Below are positions 55,166 to 64,000 of a stretch of DNA of 64,000 nt, piece by piece. The notes beneath the pieces are model-generated. The model was not told the origin of the DNA. It ran no database searches and was given only the letters and a program-made list of their open reading frames with translations. Position numbers and translations under genes: made by a program. Within the stretch, counting starts at the first letter, position 1; every line of letters begins with the position of its first letter. Source of the stretch: Caprella mutica (Eukaryota; Arthropoda; Malacostraca; Amphipoda; Caprellidae); NCBI GenBank assembly GCA_947561585.1, contig CANNZV010000513.1:714558-778557 (forward strand), read 5' to 3'.

Positions 55166-55691
55166 AATATGTGGAATAATATTTCGTGATTTTTTTAATT
55201 ATTTGATGATGAATCAAAAGAGTGCAAAGATTAATTAAAAAATCAACAAATCACGAAATGCAAAAGAAATATCCTCACTCCAATCGAAGCCAACGATCCG
55301 AAGTAGATTCGAATTTATCAACAGAAGCGTGTAAAACATCAAACAGAATAACTCTGTGCCTATTATAGATGTTAGGAAAACATTTTGACATGTTAGAAAA
55401 TATTCAGTTAACTTCGATGAAGTTGCAATAATTTGGTGAGTAAAAATATTTATTCTGGCAAAAATATTTATTCTGATTATTCTATTTTAACCATAAACAT
55501 TCATTTTGACTGTAATTAATTGTTTTTACAATAAATTTATATATTGTGACAATTCATTTTAATTCAAACTATGAATATTTATTTTCTGGATCCAATAAAA
55601 GTGCATTGGATTTTTATAACCTTTACATATGCATTATGATTGACTAGAAACTTGATTGCTCTTTCCATCAGTATAAATTATACCATTTATA
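55166..55691. other. AT-rich unique DNA
   Basis: ATTTATTCTG recurs a few times near 55450-55580. No gene seen. Confidence 0.4.
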
Positions 55692-55811
55692 CAGGATGAG
55701 TTACCGGACGGTTCCACATTATCGATCATATAAGAAGAAAGTAAACAATATTCATTATTATAGATACCAATTGAAATAAAACTTAAATACTAATCATTAT
55801 GAATTTACAGG

Positions 55812-55965
55812 TGCTAGGAAAATTCGTACACGGAAAATTCGTCCACGGAAAATACGTCCACGGAAAATTCGTCAATGGAAAATTCGTCCGCGGAAAATTC
55901 GTCCACGGAAAATTCGTCCATGGAAAATTCGTCCACGGAAAATTTGTACGCGGAAAATTCGTCCG
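55812..55965 (+). repeat. 15-bp minisatellite, left array, about 10 copies
   Basis: The unit is GTCCACGGAAAATTC, with GTACACGG, GTCAATGG and GTCCGCGG variants. Open frames on both strands (GKFVH plus, TNFPW minus) are repeat artefacts. Confidence 0.93.
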
Positions 55966-56756
55966 TTTTCTTAAATTTGGAATAGAAAGAAAGACATTAT
56001 TGAGTGTTAACAATATATGAAATAATTGCAGTCGCATAAAATCTGGTTAGATAAAAATAACATATATATTCAGCAGTTATATCTGTTGATAAAAAATGTA
56101 TTCTATGTAGCTAATATATTATGTTATCTATAATTAAAAAGAGAAGAATAATTTAATCAAATATTTAAATTGAATAGCTGGACATTTTCAGTAGTGCAAT
56201 ATTTGTCAAAAAAGTTCTGTTTCATTCGGAGTGCATTGCAATACTAGCTGTATTTGTTAGACGATATTTCGATGTTTTGGCCTTTTACGCTGTGTGACAT
56301 CTCTCTTTGTTTCAATTCTTTAAGTTTGGGTTAACTCTACTACCAAATATTAGGATGCTATTTCTTGAACATTCTAAAATTCAATTGAATTTAAAAGGTT
56401 TTCGCGTTGGTTTCGTCTTCTCTGTTTTATTCCAATGTACGTAGCTTCAAAAAAGTTAAAAAACTCAATTGACTTCCTTGCATAAATTTTCATTGACGCC
56501 AACAACATCTTCAGGTGTTAAGAACACATAAGGCACCAAACATTTTATCTTAAAATTATGTTAATAGAATTAGTATATATCTATCAATTTATATGTTTCA
56601 TTAGACAATAATGAATTTTGCAGTACAACAAACTTTATAATGGATGCAACAAAGTAGATTAACTATATAGGTACTATCACCTACATACATTAAATTACTT
56701 TATAACAAAACTTTTATCATAACATTTTGTTTCATTTAAATGAATTATTTTCGTAT

Positions 56757-56872
56757 TATGGACGAATTTTCCGTGGACGAATTTTCCAAGGACGAATTTT
56801 CCGTGGATGAATATTTCGTGGACGAATTTTCCGTGGACGAATTTTCCGGTCACGAATTTTCCGGTCACGAAA
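56757..56872 (-). repeat. 15-bp minisatellite, right array, about 8 copies
   Basis: The unit is GACGAATTTTCCGTG, the inverse complement of the left array, with GGTCACGAATTTTCC in the last two units. Confidence 0.93.
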
Positions 56873-56922
56873 TTTACATGACTGAAATATGGAACATTCC
56901 GATAATTTATAACTTACCCTAT

Positions 56923-57854
56923 TACGACGTAGATCTATCATGATAACAGATCTTGTATGCGATCAAATCTCTCTACATCAGACAAATTACGGCCCCAATC
57001 CCGGAAATACGGGCTAGCCCATCCACCGGCCTAACAAAGGGTTACGGGACGAGTATGGCTCGATTATGCGGCCAATACGACACTTAGTGCCTCCATAAAC
57101 ACAAGTTATTGGTGATATCTCTTGCAGAGGAAGGTGGCATTACAAAAGCCAGCTACGGCGTTAGATAAAATGCTTTGTAGTGACCTAATTGAAACGTATC
57201 TACTTTTCCTCTCTAGGCTTTGATTGTAAGGTAATGGACAGATGAGTAGAAGACCAAGGAATTAAATCAGAGAGATGCTTTTATGAACGCATTCAATGTA
57301 CGTTTGGATAAATTGTAATTTCATGTACTTATTTAATATAATTACCAGTTTAACATTCCTTTAGTTCTGACAGACTAGAAGACAAGAAAAAGATTAGAAG
57401 CATTATTTACATGTATGAGGATTACTATATGTTAAATTTCACTAGACAGATGCAATGTTGTCAAAGGCTGTGCAGTAATACAATAATAATAGTAAATACT
57501 AATATCCTTCAAAGAGAGTATAGCCTGTGCACAAAATCATGTCTCGAATGATATCTTTGAAGTCTTATCATCTGTAAATAATATCATTGACTACAAACAA
57601 AATGATATTGAGTTTGCAGGAATACGTTGTAGGTATTTTCTTATAGGCATTACATTTTAGCAATTTGTGAGATATGTTCTGATGTTGTGGATGAAACAAT
57701 GGAGATATGGAAATGTTATCAATTAGCTATTGGAGATAGAAAACATTTAATAAATTAATAAGTTACCATTTTGTTTTATGCCTTAAATGTTAATAAAATG
57801 TACGTTTGGCATACAAAGATAAATAAATATTAATACTATTGAGAACAGGTATCT
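56923..57854. other. Unique DNA with a GC-balanced island at 56985-57235
   Basis: The island has the most even composition in this part of the window (GGCCCCAATCCCGGAAATAC onward) and no repeats or open frames. The rest is AT-rich. Nothing else recognised. Confidence 0.35.
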
Positions 57855-58382
57855 GATACACACCATCTCACACACCATCTCACACACCATCTCATACACC
57901 ATCTCATACACCATCTCATACACCATCTCACACACCATCTCACACACCATCTCATACACCATCTCATACACCATCTCACACACCATCTCATACACCATCT
58001 CATACACCATCTCACACACCATCTCACACACCATCTCATACACCATCTCATACACCATCTCACACACCATCTCACACACACCATCTCATACACCATCTCA
58101 CACAGCATCTCATACACCATCTCACACACCATCTCACACACCATCTCATACACCATCTCACACACCATCTCACACACCATCTCATACACACCATCTCACA
58201 CACCATCTCATACACCATCTCATACACCATCTCATACACCATCTCATACACCATCTCATACACCATCTCACACACCATCTCACACACCATCTCATACACA
58301 CCATCTCATACACCATATCACACACCATCTCATACACCATCTCATACACCATCTCATACACCATCTCATACACCATCTCATT
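57855..58382. repeat. 12-bp minisatellite, about 44 copies
   Basis: The unit is CACCATCTCAYA (Y = C or T). Occasional extra CA (ACACACC) shifts the phase, so minus frames switch between YEMVCEMV and RWCMRWCV readings. Frames of 67-117 codons are repeat artefacts. Confidence 0.97.
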
Positions 58383-58530
58383 CATAATTCATCATCTCAT
58401 TCATCATTCATCACTGTGTCACATTCATCATGACATTAAGGACCATACAAACAATATTCCCTAGCATCCAATTGTCTCAGGTATCTTTGTTTTATGCCTT
58501 TGCTGTGTGTAACTGGCTAGGCTATGTAGG

Positions 58531-58663
58531 GGGAGGTACAAATTATCGGACAAATTCACCTTTTCGATCATAATAAGAAAATAACGAGTTGGAATGTAAA
58601 TCTAATATCTATATCTTACATGATCGAAAATGTGGAACTGTCCTATAACTCGTAACTTACCCC
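58531..58663. mobile_element. F1 miniature inverted-repeat element, short
   Basis: Left GGGAGGTACAAATTATCGGA with AATTCACCTTTTCGATCATA; right CATGATCGAAAATGTGGAAC and ATAACTCGTAACTTACCCC. Confidence 0.9.
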
Positions 58664-59061
58664 AGTATTTTATATATAAAATTTAAAAGAATAATTAATT
58701 ATTCAAAACTGTTTAAAAAATATATTGAAAATATGAAACCATGAAAGAAATATGAATAAGTGGCCTATATTTCATCCCAGTGAGAAACATAGCATTTGAA
58801 CATTATAATGGATAGGTTTGAATTATTTTGTATTCTTATTTTAAACTTCACATAGCAATACATCTTTTGAATTCATATTTTCGCATTAATTTCTTTTTAA
58901 TGTACATAATTACTGAACATGCTTCCCTTTGATGGCTTTAGGACAAGCCATTGACTGAAAATCCATTGTCTCTGCTGGTTATCTTTATTCGATCGAAAAG
59001 GCTTTAGTAACCATAGCAACCATTTCCTTAGGAGTGATTAAAGGATCAATAAATGTAGAGT
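58664..59061. other. AT-rich unique DNA
   Basis: Nothing recognised. Confidence 0.4.
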
Positions 59062-59290
59062 AGATATCCTCTATAATGAATGCTTAGTCACGAGTAAGGA
59101 AGTGGCCTCTATAGTGAACGAATACTTTTTAGTCTGCCATCAAATTGCCATTATTTTTTTTAAACTAATAGCCATTCATGTCAAACTAATGAATTTTGTT
59201 CACTATAGAGGCTACTTCCTTACTCAGGACACTACATTCACTATAGAGGAGTTCACTATAGAGGAGTTCACTACAGAGGACTCCTGCAAC
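59062..59290. mobile_element. F3 miniature element
   Basis: Left TATCCTCTATAATGAATGCT with AGTAAGGAAGTGGCCTCTAT; right ATAGAGGCTACTTCCTTACT and ACTATAGAGGAGTTCACTAT. The right end carries two extra copies of TTCACTATAGAGGAG. A 74-codon frame over it is not a gene. Confidence 0.75.
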
Positions 59291-59996
59291 AGTTACTTAA
59301 ATGGGAATCATAGCGAAATAAATTGACATTTACATTTCATAGAATAATGCGAATATATATTGAATTCAAACTATAGTACATGAACTATTTAATAATCTGA
59401 CATTTAATATATGCAAAGCAAATGCCAATAAGTCACAGTTGATGAATATTTAATTTTTGTTACCTGAATGATATGTTATGAAATATTCTATAACGATATC
59501 AGTAATCACTGGTAAATATTAAAGACTCTATCCATTAAGTTATTTATTTAAGAGCTTTGATTCAATGAATAACTATTTTAGTGATTAATAATTTAAACCT
59601 TTATTGTGATCAAAGAACATTTCCATCATAATTAATAAGTACCTCAAAAAGTATAAGTTACCAAACATTTCAATAAGTATATTTAGTAATAAAAACTAAC
59701 TATCAGATTGCAGAGGGAATTATGTTCATTGGAACTAATTCCTATTCACCGCGAAAACAGGCAATAATTCATACTAATCCCCGGATTCAAACCCCCTCCA
59801 CTATATAATGCACACACTAAATCTCTCAATTGACCCCCCCCCCCTAAACATTCTCTAACCCCCATGATTAATTATGCACAATGCGTGGCATGTGCAATTG
59901 AATAATAGATATATATATCCTTCCTATAGCCATCTTCGTATCTTATAAAGCTTCTCTGATATATTTCAGCACCTATAGCATATATTTGGATAGATA
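59291..59996. other. AT-rich unique DNA
   Basis: A C-run lies at about 59837-59846. No gene or element seen. Confidence 0.4.
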
Positions 59997-60095
59997 TCCA
60001 CACATCGGACTTGTTACTATAAAATATTACAAAACGTCTACGATATACCGTAGACTTTTTGTAATATTTTCATAGGAACAAGTCCGATGAGTGGA
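59997..60095. ncRNA. 99-nt near-perfect hairpin (candidate)
   Basis: The left arm 59997-60042 (TCCACACATCGGACTTGTTA, then ATATTACAAAACGTCTACG) pairs with the right arm 60049-60095 over about 46 bp with about five mismatches or bulges, across a six-base loop (ATATAC). The size and shape fit a microRNA or endo-siRNA precursor, but a tiny MITE would look the same. No second copy is visible in the window. The transcript strand is unknown. Confidence 0.35.
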
Positions 60096-60731
60096 TCTCC
60101 CTCCAAGGTTTAAATTTTGGTAGATGTTTTACTCTGGTGAAATATTAATCATTTTTTCTACTTAATTCTAGTGCCACTATCCCTTGTAATTACGTTCATA
60201 ATTCACCATTTTTAACACAAATTCTAAATAGTTCGTACACTCTTTATTTTGCCACGCACATCAAGCCACATCATGTATGGACATGGTAAAATGCATCCAT
60301 CATTTCAGCGACTTCACGCCAATTAATATACGGGGGGTGATTTGTCCTGAAGTTTCGAATGAAGATTGAAGACGAGGGACATTTTCGCATCGAGTGTCTC
60401 TTTGCGAGCATACGTCAGTTCGAAAATTGAATTTCCCTCAATAGAAATACGAGATTGTTATTACTAAGCCAATTTATCTATGATTGTACATATGCTGTAA
60501 AGGGATGATGAATGAATATTTTAATTGAAAGTGAGGCGTTAATTGATTTAATAGTAACAATAAATTGCTTGAAAATTCTATTTTTTCAACCGAACGGATT
60601 TGGTGAAATTATTTTCAGTTATTGTATTTTATTTGAATATTATAAGTCATATTACAGTCATCTATTTATTCATATTCTTTCAGATAATGCATATTTTAAA
60701 GTTTGATTCCGATTCCTCCATACTGAGAGTC
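60096..60731. other. Unique DNA
   Basis: A 64-codon plus frame (60512-60706) is AT-driven and has no domain. Confidence 0.4.
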
Positions 60732-61031
60732 TGTTCTAACATCTCTAAGAGTACGATCTAACATCTCTTGTACGCTCTAACATCTCTTGTACGTTCAACA
60801 TCTCTAAGAGTACGTTCTAACATCTCTTGTACGTTCTAACATCTCTGGTACGTTCTAACATCTCTAAGAGTACGTTCTAACATCTCTAAGAGTACGTTCT
60901 AACATCTCTAAGAGTACGTTCTAACATCTCTGGTACGTTCTAACATCTCTAAGAGTACGTTCTAACATCTCTGGTACGTTCTAACATCTCTAAGAGTACG
61001 TTCTAACATCTCTGGTACGTTCTAACATCTC
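60732..61031. repeat. Mixed 18-22-bp minisatellite, about 14 copies
   Basis: Two unit types alternate: GTTCTAACATCTCTAAGAGTAC (22 bp) as ACATCTCTAAGAGTACGTTC, and a shorter ACATCTCTGGTACGTTCTA (19 bp). Confidence 0.93.
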
Positions 61032-61322
61032 TCAGAATCTGGCCATCACATCCAGTCTAGAGTTCTGAGGATCATCCATCATTTAGGTTTTAGCAACGAG
61101 ACGAGCTCTCAAAATTGGCGCGAATAGAGATAAATGAGGCTGCCTAATATTATATCTTTGAAGTGGCAGATGTTATTCCCTGCTAAGGTTTTTGGATCAC
61201 AGTGATTCTGTGTGTAAATGTAGGGGTATGAACTGAAATGTGTAGACACCAACTGAACAAGAAACTGATAGCCTGGTTCTAGTAATGGAACTGATTATTG
61301 AAATTATATGAAGGAGTGTTAT
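61032..61322. other. Unique DNA
   Basis: Nothing recognised. Confidence 0.4.
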
Positions 61323-61570
61323 GCAGTAAAACTCCTGAGTTATGAAGTTCTGAATTATGAAGCACTCGAATTATGAAGGGCCTGAGTTATGAAGTATTAT
61401 AGTATGTTTAAAGTATGGAAAATGATATACATCAAGATTTGTTTGATAGTTATTCCACAATGACCATAGTTTTCTAAAGATTTTAATCATAGAAAACTAT
61501 CTAGTGCACCTGAGCTATGAAGTGGCTCTGAGTTATGAAATACTTCATATCTAAAGAGTTTCACTGTATA
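61323..61570. mobile_element. TIR element, F3/pogo-like ends (tentative)
   Basis: Left TGCAGTAAAACTCCTGAGTT and right TAAAGAGTTTCACTGTA are inverted ends. Inside, GAATTATGAAG or GAGTTATGAAG recurs at both sides, and TAGTTTTCTA faces TAGAAAACTA. Ends of the CAGTAAAACTC type again recall pogo/Tigger elements. Confidence 0.6.
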
Positions 61571-61830
61571 TTGAATTACATTTTACCGATGAAATAGCTA
61601 TGGTATGAACTCCACCCCCGATAACACCGTGTGCTATCAGTTCATTAGTCTTTGCGTAAAGGAAAGCCACTTGAGGTAAGACTTCAGGACAGAGTAACCA
61701 TTCAGACTCTATCTTAATTGGTAGAACATTAAACACGCAAAACACTCACTTCTTTGCTTTGCCATAACGTGTACAGTGATAACATTATAGTGAAAAGTAT
61801 AGAATGTATGGTTCAATAATAAAAATTCGA
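61571..61830. other. Unique DNA
   Basis: A 64-codon minus frame (61551-61745) overlaps the preceding element and has no domain. Confidence 0.4.
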
Positions 61831-62421
61831 TTTTTACCTTCGCAGAATGCGGAAAGGTCATATTTTACCCGTCATTTATTTATTTATTTATCATCTTGTT
61901 ATTCGCTTAACTGAAAAAGTATTCAACTAAATTGCCTGAAATTTGATGAAAATATTGGTCAATGTCCAGTGACCTGCTGGTAGAATTTTGGGAGTGACTT
62001 GGTCAAAGGTCAAGGTCATGGTCATTTATAACTCAAAAAGTATTAAACAATATTGCATGAAACTTGGTGGGACGATTGGTCAATTATTTTGTTATATTTT
62101 GGGAGCGATCAGGTCAAAGGTTAAAGATCAAGGTCAAGGCCATTTGTAACTCAATAACTCCCAAAAGTATTCGACCAAGTTGTTTGAAATTTGATGGGAC
62201 GATTGGTCAATGTCCACGAACCATCTGGTAGAATTTTGGGAGCGATCCGGTCAAAGGTCAAGGTCAAGGTCATTTATAACTTAAAAAGAATAGAACCATA
62301 TTGCATGAAAGTTGGTGGGACGATTGGTTATTATCCAGTTAGCAGTTAATTAAATTTTGGGGAGAACGGGTCAAAGAGGCGGTGAAGGTATGCGCTCTAC
62401 CGAGTGCACATAATCTAGTTT
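61831..62421 (-). mobile_element. R1 element, inverted copy
   Basis: Begins TTTTTACCTTCGCAGAATGC and ends GAGTGCACATAATCTAGTTT, the inverse of 31893-32487. It retains the (ATTT)n run, the four internal units and several GGTCAAAGGTCAAGGTCA blocks. Visible agreement with the other copy is about 80-85 percent, so the copies are independent insertions rather than a recent duplication. Confidence 0.87.
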
Positions 62422-63074
62422 TTAATCATACACCACTTGCATGGAGAACTGAAAATAGTTCTTTATTATTATAAAGTATTGCGATATTCCTTATTAATGG
62501 TATTAAAATACCATTAAATGCAATTCTGATATCAGTACTATACATATGAATAATTGAACACTATTGTTTCTATGATATTAATATGCGTGCAAGTAAGTAT
62601 TATGAATTCAATATATAGGGTTGCCGATGATTTTATTCCTTTATAGAAACCAATAAATGAATTAAAGGTAAAAAGAGAAATGTTACATCAGAGAGTCGGT
62701 TGTGCAGATGAGAATACAGTGGATGGTAATTGGTTCTTATGTAACTAGTGCCTTTTGTTGGCACAATTGATTGCATACATACATATTATATGTAACATAT
62801 ATATTAAATATATTGTTCATGACAATTAAGTACTGTCACAAAAAATACTGAAAAAGCATTGCATATAGATAGGGTATTTCCTACAAATTGAATGATGTCT
62901 ATAATCAATATTTAAATTATACATTTTTACTTTGAACTAATTTTCTTTTATTTAAATAATAATCAAATTTCAAAATATTTATATTATTGGAATCGCAAAT
63001 AACAATTATAATTATTTACATTCAATTCATTATTTATATTAGCAATACATTAATATTATCATATAGTTAGAAAA
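62422..63074. other. AT-rich unique DNA
   Basis: Nothing recognised. Confidence 0.4.
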
Positions 63075-63246
63075 GCAACGTCTATATATGCCGTATATGC
63101 AACGTCTATATGCCGTATATGTAACGTCTATATGCCGTATATGCAACGTCTATATGCCGTATATGCAACGTCTATATGCCGTATATGCAACGTCTATATG
63201 CCGTATATGCAACGTCTATATGCCGTATATGCAACGTCTATATATA
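63075..63246. repeat. 22-bp minisatellite, about 8 copies
   Basis: The unit is GCAACGTCTATATGCCGTAT plus AT. The copies are almost identical. Confidence 0.95.
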
Positions 63247-63328
63247 CGTTAGCAAATTTATCAGGCATTGTCGGAATGAACGTCGCTTATCGATTTTCAA
63301 TATAACTATATAAGATTATATTTATAAG

Positions 63329-63508
63329 GATCATCTATCTACGACAATAAATGATTAGACAAATATACAATAGTAATTTATCATACATTTTTAAACACTT
63401 TTTTGGGTATCATGTTTCGTCGGACATTCCCGACAAAATCCTGAGGATAATATCTTCATTATGATATTTTACGATAAAATAGCATCACTATTTACCGCAT
63501 CGGACAAT
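63329..63508 (+). mobile_element. F2 miniature element, both ends lost
   Basis: ATCATCTATCTACGACAATA, TTCGTCGGACATTCCCGACA, ATGATATTTTACGATAAAAT and CTATTTACCGCATCGGACAA identify the family. The terminal blocks are missing. Confidence 0.88.
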
Positions 63509-64000
63509 GGTACTTTTGCACTGGTAAGACATGTTCTACACTAAGATGTTCCTTTTACAGCACTGTGTTAAACCTCACCTACCACTTCAGCACCAGCCTC
63601 CATATCCCCCATCACTATAACTTAGATATCAGAAGCACTTTATTGTAAACATACAACCGCCAGCTCTTGGCTAATTGAAACTTTCGGTCCTGCCAATACA
63701 GTTATCTTCTAAACACGTTCACTTATCTCGCACACAATTTAGCCTAAAAGCTTGCAGGATATCTTATATAGCTTAGAAGATATCCTAGCTTAGAAGATAT
63801 CTTAGCTTAGAAGATATATCTTATCCAGCCGCTACACATAGTTTGCCTGAGATATTTACAAAGTCTTCTGATATTTGCATTCCTCGACAATTTTGAAATG
63901 TTTGATCTTCTTTGAAATATCTATTGAATTAAGGTTGATGTCAGCCAGTCATTGGTATGTAGTATTGCAATAGTTAGATAATGAATTGAAGTCTTGGGAC
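63509..64000. other. Unique DNA with a short 18-bp repeat
   Basis: AGCTTAGAAGATATC occurs three times between 63770 and 63815. The rest is unique, with no gene recognised. Confidence 0.5.

Larger units (their letters stand above)
55692..56922. mobile_element. F1 element split by inverted minisatellites
   Basis: An F1 left arm (55692-55740: GATGAGTTACCGGACGGTTC, CACATTATCGATCATATAAG) has no nearby partner. The matching right arm is at 56876-56922 (ACATGACTGAAATATGGAAC, CCGATAATTTATAACTTACC). Directly inside each arm sits a 15-bp minisatellite, and the two minisatellites are inverted copies of each other. About 790 bp of AT-rich DNA lies between them. The most economical reading is one F1 copy enlarged from about 0.2 to 1.2 kb. 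Confidence 0.7.

Noticed and set aside
28262..62421. One giant palindrome formed by the inverted 25-bp arrays and inverted R1 copies
   Set aside because: The order is array, R1, array, R1 and not mirror-symmetric, and the R1 copies differ by about 15-20 percent.

Overview
The window looks like repeat-rich nuclear DNA from an invertebrate, most likely an arthropod (an insect would fit; the species is not identifiable from the sequence alone). The basis is AT-rich DNA with no prokaryotic gene packing, mariner-type transposase remnants, many miniature inverted-repeat elements, and long minisatellites. I see no convincing host protein-coding gene, tRNA or rRNA. The only protein homology I can defend is two decayed mariner/Tc1-type transposase fragments (1-69 and 18867-19512). 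The very long open frames inside tandem arrays are by-products of stop-free repeat units.

Tandem arrays: about twenty unrelated families occupy roughly 17 kb, about a quarter of the window. The main ones are a 16-bp unit (322-1356), 26 bp (2315-3176), 29 bp (3484-4100), 18 bp (8251-11512), 59 bp (11978-12567), 41 bp (15435-16795), 13 bp (20859-22834), 16 bp (23319-23738), 30 bp (24330-24807), 25 bp (28262-31320, and inverted at 50455-51857), 35 bp (48678-49533) and 12 bp (57855-58382).

Mobile DNA: Family F1 is a hairpin-forming miniature element with about 50-bp arms beginning GGGTAAGTTACGAATTATCG. I count about 24 copies, plus one doubtful half-end. Family F2 is a miniature element of about 240-270 bp with termini containing CGGCAGATCGTC, in ten copies. 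Family F3 has ends resembling CTATAGTGAACTCC, in three or four copies. A 'CCGAA' element occurs twice: a compact 0.7-kb copy (35079-35773) and a 4-kb copy (7761-11778) whose middle is the 3.3-kb 18-bp satellite. There are three foldback structures: 18709-19682 (built from a mariner), 34676-37135 (arms of about 325-350 bp) and 45899-46835 (arms of about 410 bp). A 0.6-kb element (R1) occurs in opposite orientations at 31893-32487 and 61831-62421.

How the parts relate: elements are inserted into one another, and tandem arrays grow inside them. Clear cases are 1493-1799 (an element inside an F1 copy), 34676-37135 (three other families inside one foldback), 7761-11778 (satellite inside an element), 55692-56922 (an F1 copy split by two inverted 15-bp minisatellites) and 40044-40429 (an F1 copy whose internal palindrome has become a 52-bp tandem repeat). 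The rest is AT-rich unique DNA with a few more GC-balanced islands (about 14450-15180, 27400-27720, 41180-42110, 56985-57235). Those islands, a pair of CTCF-like sites (45437-45536) and a 99-nt near-perfect hairpin (59997-60095) are the best candidates for non-repeat function.
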